DNA of 64,000 nucleotides from JAFAGX01 sp035623255 (GTDB lineage Bacteria; Acidobacteriota; Terriglobia; Terriglobales; Acidobacteriaceae), in NCBI GenBank assembly GCA_035623255.1, contig DASPTU010000104.1:1-64000 (forward strand). The letters are read 5' to 3'. The notes beneath the pieces were generated by a model. The model was not told the origin of the DNA, searched no databases, and worked only from the letters and a program-made list of their open reading frames with translations. Below, in pieces: positions 17,726 to 25,902 of this stretch; positions within the stretch are counted from its first letter, which is position 1, and every line of letters starts with the position of its first letter. The translations under genes were made by a program, and so were the position numbers.

Positions 17726-20011
17726 CTACTGGATGGTCACGCTCGCTGTCGCGCCAGCCACCAATGTAGGCTGCATGCCAGGATCGCGCATCCCTCCTTT
17801 CGAGATCGCGAGACTCGACTGCCCGGGCCCTTTGGCCATGAAGGTCAAGGTCACCACCGGCCCGGTGCCTGAAATGCCGCTGGCCCCAGGTGGGCGGGTA
17901 GCTGTGATCTGCAATGTTCCCGTCGTGTCATCGTCGCGGTGGACCAGAGCGACGGGTTGACCGTCTTGCGACAGTAAAGTCCCGTTCGAGACATTCACCA
18001 CCTGCAGAATCTTGGGGTCGTAGCTGACTTGCAGAGGCACGGAGTAGGCGTTCTGCGCGCCGGTTAGTAGAACATTTATCGCAAACGTCGCTCCTTTGGG
18101 CTGCATAATCGTCTGCGGATCAAAGCCAAAACTGGCAGAAGCTGGCTGAGGCGTCGGAGACTGCGCTGCCTGGGGAATTGGCGTTATCGGCTGCGAGTTC
18201 TGTGATTGGGGCTGTGTTGCCGGCGCACCCGGAGCCGAAGGCGTATCCGCAGGACGATGACTTACGCGGCGCAACGAGATGGCGCTCGCGGTTCCGATAT
18301 CGAGAGCCTGCTCGTTAAACTCAGTGAGTTCCTGCTTGCGCACGATGTGCGGGATGAGAGCGAAGACAGTCTCCGTCTCGCTGTGATCGGTAGTGGTCTG
18401 ACTGAACAGATATTTGAGAATCGGAATCTGCGACAGCAGCGGGAAACCGCTCAGCGCCCGCGTCTGACTGTCTTCCATCATTCCACCCAGCAGATTTACT
18501 TCCCCTTCTCTCAGGCGCACTTCGTGTTCAATCTTGCGTTGTCCGATGACGGGCTGCTGGATGCCGCCAATGTTAGATGTGGTGTCCACCTCAGAAACTT
18601 CCATGGTGATCTTCATGGTAACGTCACCATTCGCATGGACTCTGGGTGTGACATCGATATTTACGCCCACATCGATGTACTGAAACTGCGTGTTCACAAG
18701 CGGATTGATACCGACACCGCCGATTCCGGGCTGAAACGAACCGGTGGCAACCGGGACGCGCTGTCCAATTTTAAGGGTCGCCTTTTGGCCATCAATCGCG
18801 CGAATCTGCGGCTTCTGGATGAGCTTGGTGTTGCTGTCACTGAATAAGGCAGTCGCCGTAGCCTGCGAGATGGTCACAGTGAAGTCAGTGGCGTTTAGGT
18901 TGCCGAGGGTGTTGAGGTTGATCCCGCTGTTCGTAGTGCTGGTGTTTGTCGTGCTCGTCCCATTGTTCGTCGTGTTGTTGGTAATGTTCTGCTGGAGTTG
19001 GACAGAGCCACTTGTGGGCGGATTAATGCCCAATGTGCGGGACTTGTCACGGCTGATTTGCATCACAGCAACGTCAACCACCACTTCTGACTTCGACCGG
19101 TCGAGGTCGGCGATCAACCACTGGGCCAATGCCAACTGATCCGGGGTGCCACGCACCACGATGGCGGACTCGGAGGGCAGCGGCTGAATGCGATTAATTT
19201 CCAGAATCTGCCGCATCGCATTGGTGACGTCCTGCAGTTCCGTTGGCTGTGAAAGATTCGAAAGGTAAAACGTCTTGACTACGACCTGCTCGAGATCTTT
19301 CCTCTTGGCGGGATTGTCTGCTGCCACGAAAATCGTGTTGGCTGTTACCGGCCGCCAAAAAGTTTTCGTCTCGACAGCGATAATCTGAAGAGCTTCTTCC
19401 AACGAAACATTATTCAGCTCGATCTTTATGCGTCGCGAAGTGTAATCGGGATCAAACAACACATTGATGCCGGCAAGCTTGCCGACCGTTTCATAGATCA
19501 CTTTGCTGTCTTCAGTGATCTTCAGGTTGATGGGAACGTTGGAGATGGGTGCTAGTTCTACCGGCCCGCCGGCATTCTGAAGGAGCTTTTGAAGATAGTC
19601 CGCTGAAGGCACAGAAGACTTGGAGGGCGCTGTCTTGGCGCTCTCAATCATTTGCTGAGTGCGCTGCAGTTCCTGCTTGGCAATCGCGCTTGAAGGATCG
19701 ATTTCCGCCGCTTTCTGAAATTCTGCCAGGGCTGGTTCGAGCTGTCCCGCTTCTCTCAGCAACTGGCCCTTATGCACATGTGAGGCGGCCGCGAGGAATC
19801 GCAAACGCTCATAGGAAGCGCGATAACTCAAGTTAGCCGGGCTGAGATCATAAGCCCGCTTGTAAAAATCGTACGCCTGCTCGTAGTTCTGACGGGCTTC
19901 GGCCTCGCGCCCTCTTTTATACAAGTTCTTGGCATTGTCGGCGGCCGGAGCTAAAGAGATAATCGCCATTAATATCAATAGGATAGATGCCGACCGGCCA
20001 AACAATTTCAT
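17726..20011 (-). CDS. Secretin (GspD/PilQ family) with TPR start and cohesin-like tail
   Basis: Outer-membrane secretin of a type II secretion or type IV pilus system, 761 residues. Order: signal peptide (1-23); two or three TPR-like helical repeats (about 28-125); N-domain region with INVLFDPDYTSRRIKIELNNVSLEEAL (quoted in part) (about 180-215); N1-type domain; an Asn/Thr-rich loop (about 345-370); the secretin core with VPVATGSF and EGEVNLLGGMMEDSQTRALSGFPLL; a Pro/Gln-rich linker (about 590-635); and a C-terminal cohesin-like beta domain (about 637-761; PLQVSYDPKILQVVNVS). The cohesin tail is not part of classical GspD. No ATPase or platform gene is nearby. Confidence 0.9.
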   Translation of the reverse strand: MKLFGRSASILLILMAIISLAPAADNAKNLYKRGREAEARQNYEQAYDFYKRAYDLSPANLSYRASYERLRFLAAASHVHKGQLLREAGQLEPALAEFQKAAEIDPSSAIAKQELQRTQQMIESAKTAPSKSSVPSADYLQKLLQNAGGPVELAPISNVPINLKITEDSKVIYETVGKLAGINVLFDPDYTSRRIKIELNNVSLEEALQIIAVETKTFWRPVTANTIFVAADNPAKRKDLEQVVVKTFYLSNLSQPTELQDVTNAMRQILEINRIQPLPSESAIVVRGTPDQLALAQWLIADLDRSKSEVVVDVAVMQISRDKSRTLGINPPTSGSVQLQQNITNNTTNNGTSTTNTSTTNSGINLNTLGNLNATDFTVTISQATATALFSDSNTKLIQKPQIRAIDGQKATLKIGQRVPVATGSFQPGIGGVGINPLVNTQFQYIDVGVNIDVTPRVHANGDVTMKITMEVSEVDTTSNIGGIQQPVIGQRKIEHEVRLREGEVNLLGGMMEDSQTRALSGFPLLSQIPILKYLFSQTTTDHSETETVFALIPHIVRKQELTEFNEQALDIGTASAISLRRVSHRPADTPSAPGAPATQPQSQNSQPITPIPQAAQSPTPQPASASFGFDPQTIMQPKGATFAINVLLTGAQNAYSVPLQVSYDPKILQVVNVSNGTLLSQDGQPVALVHRDDDTTGTLQITATRPPGASGISGTGPVVTLTFMAKGPGQSSLAISKGGMRDPGMQPTLVAGATASVTIQ

Positions 20012-20044
20012 CGCAAGCCCTTCCCCAAAAAGTCTCCTCCTCAG

Positions 20045-20069
20045 CCTTGGATTTAGGCCAAATCCAAGG
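20045..20069 (-). promoter_or_regulatory. 10-bp hairpin in secretin leader
   Basis: CCTTGGATTT (20045-20054) and AAATCCAAGG (20060-20069) are perfect inverted arms around AGGCC. They lie 34-58 bp before the secretin start and downstream of the predicted promoter, so the RNA leader would carry a 10-bp stem. It has no T-tract, so it looks like an operator or leader hairpin rather than a terminator. Confidence 0.45.
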
Positions 20070-20105
20070 TGCGCGAGCTTGATCTTAGAAGCTGTATGCG
20101 TGGCG

Positions 20106-20134
20106 ATTATAGCATTGCCTCCGACCCCACCGAA
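20106..20134 (-). promoter_or_regulatory. Predicted promoter of secretin-pseudopilin operon
   Basis: On the minus strand, a perfect TATAAT occupies 20111-20106. A weak TTCGGT (20134-20129) sits 17 bp upstream. The start codon is about 95 bp away, leaving room for the leader hairpin. Confidence 0.4.
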
Positions 20135-20251
20135 GTGCCTGTCTTGGTTGCAGTTAACTCGTAAGTCCTAATCCCCTTAGCCGCCAAGTCCGGGCTTAGA
20201 AGAGATCGATTTATGGCCGTCCCAAACACGGTGATCCGATGAGATAAGCTT

Positions 20252-20791
20252 ATGAGAGTAATGCCGCGCCCCAGCACACAGCCAACCCGCCCCAATCCCG
20301 AGAAAAATCCCCGTCGCGACCCTACCGCCGCCGGACAAAGAGACGCCGCTGTAAACAGGATCGCTTCGCATAACTACTTCTTGCTGGAAAAATTTGAGAC
20401 CGGCATCGCTCTAACCGGAACCGAGGTCAAATCGGTGCGGGCAGGACGCACGAACCTGAAAGACGCATACGGCTTGATCAAGGACGGGGAGCTGTGGCTG
20501 CTGAACTGCCACATCGGCGCTTACGAACACGGCAACATTTTCAACCATGCTCCGCTGCGGACCCGTAAGCTGCTCGTGCATCGCGAGGAAATTCGTAAGC
20601 TGATCGGCAAGACTCAACAGCGCGGACTGACCCTGATTCCCACGCGCATGTACTTCAAGAATGGCCGTGTCAAAGTTGAGTTGGCGCTCGCCAAGGGAAA
20701 GCAGCTCTGGGACAAACGAGAAACCGAGCGTCGCCGCACCGCCGACCGCGAAGCCAGAGAAGCTATTGCTCGGGGCAGAAAAGGACGCTAA
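20252..20791 (+). CDS. smpB: SsrA-binding protein SmpB
   Basis: Binds tmRNA and delivers it to stalled ribosomes for trans-translation. 179 residues, slightly longer than usual because of a Pro/Arg-rich N-terminal extension of about 30 residues. Core motifs: NRIASHNYFLLEKFETGIALTGTEVKSVR (quoted in part: ETGIALTGTEVKS), AYEHGN, HAPLRTRKLLVHREEI and KGKQLWDKRE. The basic C-terminal tail ends GRKGR. An in-frame ATG at 20261 is an alternative start. No tmRNA gene was seen nearby. Confidence 0.96.
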   Translation: MRVMPRPSTQPTRPNPEKNPRRDPTAAGQRDAAVNRIASHNYFLLEKFETGIALTGTEVKSVRAGRTNLKDAYGLIKDGELWLLNCHIGAYEHGNIFNHAPLRTRKLLVHREEIRKLIGKTQQRGLTLIPTRMYFKNGRVKVELALAKGKQLWDKRETERRRTADREAREAIARGRKGR

Positions 20792-20864
20792 CTTTCCCAC
20801 TGCTAAAGGCGCGGTGCTTGCATAAACAACTTCTCAGCGCTAATACTTGAAATCTATCCCAATT

Positions 20865-22370
20865 ATGAAGACTACACTTTCTCTTTCCTCTCCCGCTGAA
20901 GTTGACACCGAATGTCTTGCCGTGGTGGTCCTCGATCGCGCTGAAAAGAACAGCGCGGCGCAAGATAAACCTGAGCCTGGCGTCGCGGCGAGTGACACCG
21001 CCGTTCGTGAAGCCGCATCTGACGTGATTGCCAGCGGCGAAGTGTCCGGCAAACTTTTCGAGGCCAACCTGCTACATCGTCCTGCCAAACTGAAGGCAAA
21101 ACGTCTTCTGCTGCTCGGCGGCGGCAAGGCCAGCAGTTTTACATCGTCTGACTTGCGCAAGCTGGCAGGTGTTGCCGTACGCTTTCTGAAACCACGCGGC
21201 ATTCGAGGTTTGGCTTTCCTCGCTCCGGAAGCCAACATGAGCAGCGAAGAGGCCGTCGCTGCGATTGTGGAAGGCGCGTTCGTCGGCAACCTTGATCCTG
21301 ACGTCTACAAGAGCGACCGCAAGGATCAAGCGATAGAGAGTGTTGCGGTACTGGCCCGCGGCAATCAGGCTCAACTCCAAAAGGCCATGGATGAGGCGCG
21401 AATTATTGGCGAATCGCAGAACTTCACCCGCGAACTGGTGAATGAGCCAAGTAACCGGATGACGCCCACCATTCTGGCGGAGCGCGCACGCAAAATGGCC
21501 CAGGAGGTCGGATTGAAGTGCGAGGTCTACGGAGCCGACAAGATAAAAGAGTTAAAAATGGGGGCCTTCTGGGGTGTAGCGCAGGGCTCCGATGAGCCGC
21601 CGGCGTTGATCGTCTTGCGCTACGAGCCAGCCGGAGCACCAGCAGCACCGGTCCTCGGATTAGTCGGCAAAGGCATCACCTTCGACACCGGAGGTATTTC
21701 CATCAAGCCTGCCGACGGCATGGAAAAAATGAAGTACGACATGGCTGGAGGTGCCGCCATGCTCGGAGCGATGCGCGCAATCGCATTGCTTAGACCAAAA
21801 AACAAAGTCATTGCGGTGGTCTGCGCAAGCGAGAACATGCCCTCAGGTAAGGCCCAGAAACCCGGTGATGTGCAGATCGCCATGTCCGGCAAATCGATTG
21901 AGATCATCAATACTGACGCCGAAGGCCGACTCGTACTGGCGGACGGTCTCCACTATGCGCGCCAGCTCGGATGCACGCACCTGGTGGACGCCGCGACTTT
22001 AACCGGCGCCGTTGTGGTTGCATTGGGCTACGTGAATGCCGGGGTGTTTGCAAATGACGACAAGTTTTATGAACAATTCGCGAGCGCGGTGAAAGAAGCG
22101 GGCGAAAAGTTCTGGCGCATGCCGCTCGACGAGGACTACAAGGAGAGCATCAAGTCGAACATCGCCGACATGATGAACACCGGCGGACGCTGGGGTGGCG
22201 CGGTGACGGCTGCCATGTTCCTGAAAGAGTTCGCCGAGAATACTCCCTGGATTCATCTCGACATCGCCGGCACTGCCTGGATGGAAGATACCAAACCCTG
22301 GATCGCAAAGGGCCCGTCGGGCATCGCGGTGCGTAGCCTGGTGGAGTTGGCAAGAAACTTCAAGCAGTAA
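20865..22370 (+). CDS. pepA: Leucyl aminopeptidase (M17 family)
   Basis: Dimetal cytosolic aminopeptidase that releases N-terminal residues from peptides. About 501 residues from ATG 20865; a TTG at 20847 would add six residues. The C-terminal catalytic domain has GKGITFDTGGISIKPADGM (quoted in part: ITFDTGGISIKP), DMAGGAAMLGAM and the signature NTDAEGRLVLADGL, which together supply metal-binding Lys, Asp and Glu. The N-terminal macrodomain is less conserved. The gene is convergent with argS, 18 bp apart. Confidence 0.96.
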   Translation: MKTTLSLSSPAEVDTECLAVVVLDRAEKNSAAQDKPEPGVAASDTAVREAASDVIASGEVSGKLFEANLLHRPAKLKAKRLLLLGGGKASSFTSSDLRKLAGVAVRFLKPRGIRGLAFLAPEANMSSEEAVAAIVEGAFVGNLDPDVYKSDRKDQAIESVAVLARGNQAQLQKAMDEARIIGESQNFTRELVNEPSNRMTPTILAERARKMAQEVGLKCEVYGADKIKELKMGAFWGVAQGSDEPPALIVLRYEPAGAPAAPVLGLVGKGITFDTGGISIKPADGMEKMKYDMAGGAAMLGAMRAIALLRPKNKVIAVVCASENMPSGKAQKPGDVQIAMSGKSIEIINTDAEGRLVLADGLHYARQLGCTHLVDAATLTGAVVVALGYVNAGVFANDDKFYEQFASAVKEAGEKFWRMPLDEDYKESIKSNIADMMNTGGRWGGAVTAAMFLKEFAENTPWIHLDIAGTAWMEDTKPWIAKGPSGIAVRSLVELARNFKQ

Positions 22371-22388
22371 TTCTGCCTTTCGAGGAAG

Positions 22389-24350
22389 TCACATCACGGG
22401 CGGAAGTGAAATGCCCATGATCCCGAGCGCCCGAATCAGCTCCCGACGCGCCACTGCGGCAGTTGCCAGCAGAAATCTTTTCCGGTTCTCGTCCGGCTCG
22501 GCAAGAATTGGGTAGCGATGGTAGAAGGCATTGAAGAGCTGCGCTAACTGGAATACGTGCTTGGCGAGATAGGCGGGTTCGGTGGTAGCGATGCACTGAT
22601 CGACGATGTAAGAAGTTTTTGCCGCTGCCAGCCAGAGCTCCCAAACATCATTAGCATTCAGTTGCTGGGAATACTGATTCGAAGAAAGAAAGTCCCCCAA
22701 CCTTTTGCTGAATGCGTCCGGATCGAGGCCGCCTTTGCGAAAAATGTTGGTAGCGCGCACGACGGCGTATTGCGCGTATGGGCCAGTCTCTCCCTCGAAG
22801 CTGAGCGCTTCTTTGAAATCGAATGCGATGATCGATGACTTAGTGAACTTAAGCATGAAGTATCGCAATGCGCCCACCGCGATCTGCGTGGCAATTCCGG
22901 TGCGCTCTACTTCACTCAGTTCCGAATGGCGTGCATCGACCTCTTGCTGGGCCGATTCGATCAACCTGTCGATCAGATCATCTGCCTTTACCCCGAAGCC
23001 TCTTCGCCCTGAAACTTCGATAAACGGGCGGGCTTTGTCATCTTCCGAAAGATCGTAGCCCAATTCCTGCGCGCAGCGCGGCGTGAGCGCCACCATCTCA
23101 TAGGAAAAGTGTGTGTAGTGATCGGCTTGCCGGGTGTAGCCCAATCCGCGCAGCGCTTCAATCACCGTGTTCTGCGCTTCCGCCTGGCGGGCATCGATAA
23201 CGTTGTAGATTTCGGCAACGTCACCGAAATGGGGATGGTTCGGTTCCCCCTCGGTGGTTGACACCCAGCAATCGTGGTCATTGGGATAGCGGTAAAACTT
23301 GCGATATCCAAAATCGCGTCCCAGCACTCCGAACTTCCACATGTGATAGGCAATGTCCTTGCCGACATAGCCGACGGTGCCGTTGGATCGTACGATCACT
23401 TTCTGGTGTTCCTCCGGGATCTCTGTGCCCTCTGCGGTTCCGACCGCGCCGCGCCGCATCACCCAGCAGCCCTTATTCTTGCCTTCACTCTCGAAATAGA
23501 GCACGCCACGTTCTTTCAATTGGGTGAAAGCCGCGTCCCAGAAGTGCAAATGGAGGATCTCGCTTTCCCGGGGGAGAAAGTCGTATTCGATGTCCAGCCG
23601 GTTCATCGTCTGCAGATGGAGGCGTAGCACGGAGGTGGAAATCAGATCGGCAAGCGCTGCCGTTTCATTTCCGCCTTGTTCGATCGCATGCAACGCCTGC
23701 TGGCGCGCAGCCAGGTTCTGCTTGTCCTGTTCGTACCACTGCGAAACCTGGGCGTACAAATCCCAACAGTAGTAATCGAACCGCGGCTGCTGAGTAAGTT
23801 TCTCAATCTCACTGGGCGATTTTCTCTCCAGGTGCGTGAATCCGACGACGACATCGGCGACCTGCACGCCAGTGTTGTCGATGTAGTTCTGAACATCGAC
23901 TTCGCGGCTAGCGAATCTCAGGAGCCGAACGAATGTATCCCCGAGGATCGCGTTGCGAAGGTGCCCGATATGCGCAGCTTTGTTCGGATTGATGCTCGAG
24001 TGCTCGACAAGGATCTTGCCCCTGGGAACGTCGGCGTGACGGCACTTATCGTTCGCGAGCGCTGCCGCAAAATCTCCACGATTCACACGAGCATTGATAT
24101 AGCCAGCAGCCGCTATCTCGAATCTCTCGAAGCCCTCCACTTCACCAATGCTGGCGACGATTTCCTCGGCAATTTTGCGTGGCGGCTTCCGCAGCTTTTT
24201 GGCAAGCTCGAAAGCAATGGGCAGAGCGTACTCCCCGAGTTCCACCCGCGGCGGTTGCTCAACAACAACTTGTTGCATCTGCAAACCGTACGTCCGACGC
24301 AGAAAGTCGCGCACGTGCTGAACCAGACGGTACTCCAGATGACGATACAA
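22389..24350 (-). CDS. argS: Arginyl-tRNA synthetase
   Basis: Charges tRNA-Arg. The N-terminal Add-1 domain is followed by the class I HIGH box in NPNKAAHIGHLRN. The second signature is EVSGRRGFGVKADDLID, where the first Lys of KMSK is not conserved, as in many ArgRS. The C-terminal anticodon-binding domain has GETGPYAQYAVVRA and ends in ALGIMGISLPPVM. I choose a TTG start at 24350 (beginning MYRHLEYRLV) because GAGG lies five bases upstream, giving 653 residues. A TTG at 24407 gives 672 residues. It is divergent from larC. Confidence 0.95.
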   Translation of the reverse strand: MYRHLEYRLVQHVRDFLRRTYGLQMQQVVVEQPPRVELGEYALPIAFELAKKLRKPPRKIAEEIVASIGEVEGFERFEIAAAGYINARVNRGDFAAALANDKCRHADVPRGKILVEHSSINPNKAAHIGHLRNAILGDTFVRLLRFASREVDVQNYIDNTGVQVADVVVGFTHLERKSPSEIEKLTQQPRFDYYCWDLYAQVSQWYEQDKQNLAARQQALHAIEQGGNETAALADLISTSVLRLHLQTMNRLDIEYDFLPRESEILHLHFWDAAFTQLKERGVLYFESEGKNKGCWVMRRGAVGTAEGTEIPEEHQKVIVRSNGTVGYVGKDIAYHMWKFGVLGRDFGYRKFYRYPNDHDCWVSTTEGEPNHPHFGDVAEIYNVIDARQAEAQNTVIEALRGLGYTRQADHYTHFSYEMVALTPRCAQELGYDLSEDDKARPFIEVSGRRGFGVKADDLIDRLIESAQQEVDARHSELSEVERTGIATQIAVGALRYFMLKFTKSSIIAFDFKEALSFEGETGPYAQYAVVRATNIFRKGGLDPDAFSKRLGDFLSSNQYSQQLNANDVWELWLAAAKTSYIVDQCIATTEPAYLAKHVFQLAQLFNAFYHRYPILAEPDENRKRFLLATAAVARRELIRALGIMGISLPPVM

Positions 24351-24529
24351 ATGCGCCTCTAAGCTATTGAAGGAAGTAGCGATTTTAGCAGAGGCCAGGC
24401 GTGCCAACGGTTTGACGCTGTCGTTGTGCTTCCCTATGATGAAAATCAGATGTTGCTCGTCGCGGGTTGGTTCTCGTTCACCTCGCTGATCGGGCCTTGG
24501 CCAACGACACGACTAAGAATCACGTAGCT

Positions 24530-25843
24530 ATGCGCATTGCCTACCTCGATTGCTTCTCAGGAATCAGCGGCGACATGTTGCTGGGTGCGCTGGTGGATGC
24601 CGGTGTCCCCGCGCGATTATTTGAGGAGACAGTTTCCGGCCTGAACATCGGGGGACGTCTGGAGATCTCTCGTGTGAATCGCGGCGGCATCAGCGCGACC
24701 AAGGTAGACGTCTATGCTCATAGCGAAAAGGACCTACCACGCGAACAGTATTGGGAACAGCAGCGAGCAGCAAAATCACGGCCTACCCGGTCACAGGGGC
24801 ACGATCCGGTTCAGTTCCTGGAACACAACTATGCCATGCAGGAGGCTAGCGGCCCGCACGAGCATAAGCGTGGATTGCGGCAGATTCGAGAGATCATCGA
24901 AAAGGCAGTAATCAGCGAATCGGCTAAAGCAACCGCCCTTGCGGTGTTCCAGGCACTTGGGGAAGCCGAAGCAAAGATTCACAACATAAGCGCCGACGAG
25001 GTCCACTTTCACGAGGTAGGCGCAATCGACGCTATTATTGACATCGTTTGCGCAGCAGTCGGCTTGGATTCGCTGGGCGTTGACGAAATAATTTCCTCGA
25101 GCCTTAACGTGGGTGGTGGAACTGTCGACTGCGCGCATGGTACGTTCCCCGTGCCGGCCCCTGCGACGTTTGAGCTCTTGAAAGGCGCTCCAGTTTATTC
25201 CTCGGGAATCAATGCGGAGCTGGTTACGCCCACAGGAGCTGCGATCGTAAAGGCTGTCGCCCGACGATTCGCACCGTTTCCGAAGATGAAAGTGGAGAAG
25301 ATAGGCTATGGTGCCGGGACGCGGGAGTTTGCCGAGCAGCCGAACGTGCTTCGCTTGGCGATCGGAGAGACGCAAAATGTGTGCCGAGTTCGGGAAGAAA
25401 CCGTAACCGTGCTGGAAGCGAACGTCGATGATTCGAATCCGCAAATCCTGGGTTACGTCATGGAGTGCCTGCTAGAAAAGGGCGCTCTGGATGTGTTCGT
25501 GATGCCCGTGCAGATGAAGAAAAATCGCCCCGGATTCCTGCTTACGACGCTTTGCAAACCCGAACACGCAGCGGAGATGTGCGATCTCATTTTCCGCGAG
25601 ACAACGACCTTGGGTGTGCGCCGGCGCCAGGAAAGACGTCAGGTGCTGGCGCGCAAGTGGGTCAGTGTGGCGACGCCCTGGGGCGATGTACGAGTGAAAG
25701 TCGCAAGCATAAATGGGACGATCACGAATTATGCTCCGGAGTACGAGGACTGCCGTCGCATTGCCTCCGAGCAGCATGTTGCGTTGAAAACTGTAATGCA
25801 AGAAGCCTTAGACAGATATTTGCAATCAAAGAATAACAACTAA
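24530..25843 (+). CDS. larC: Nickel-pincer cofactor biosynthesis protein LarC
   Basis: LarC inserts nickel into the pincer nucleotide cofactor of lactate racemase and related epimerases. 437 residues from ATG 24530, beginning MRIAYLDCFSGISGDM, the family's diagnostic N-terminus. Other signatures: DEVHFHEVGAIDAIIDIV, VPAPATFELLKG, ELVTPTGAAI and EANVDDSNPQILGYVMECL. A His/Gln-rich linker lies near 70-105. It is one intact reading frame; in lactobacilli larC is read by frameshift. larB and larE are not in the window, so a LarA-type substrate enzyme must be elsewhere. Confidence 0.93.
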   Translation: MRIAYLDCFSGISGDMLLGALVDAGVPARLFEETVSGLNIGGRLEISRVNRGGISATKVDVYAHSEKDLPREQYWEQQRAAKSRPTRSQGHDPVQFLEHNYAMQEASGPHEHKRGLRQIREIIEKAVISESAKATALAVFQALGEAEAKIHNISADEVHFHEVGAIDAIIDIVCAAVGLDSLGVDEIISSSLNVGGGTVDCAHGTFPVPAPATFELLKGAPVYSSGINAELVTPTGAAIVKAVARRFAPFPKMKVEKIGYGAGTREFAEQPNVLRLAIGETQNVCRVREETVTVLEANVDDSNPQILGYVMECLLEKGALDVFVMPVQMKKNRPGFLLTTLCKPEHAAEMCDLIFRETTTLGVRRRQERRQVLARKWVSVATPWGDVRVKVASINGTITNYAPEYEDCRRIASEQHVALKTVMQEALDRYLQSKNNN

Positions 25844-25902
25844 GGTTGGGCCTCGACTGCTCTCTTGTCAGACTTCAGGTCCGGTTCGGTTCCTACACTT
25901 AA

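Noticed and set aside
20244..20253. Palindrome ATAAGCTTAT at the smpB start
   Set aside because: It contains a common 6-bp palindrome and overlaps the start codon; chance is likely.
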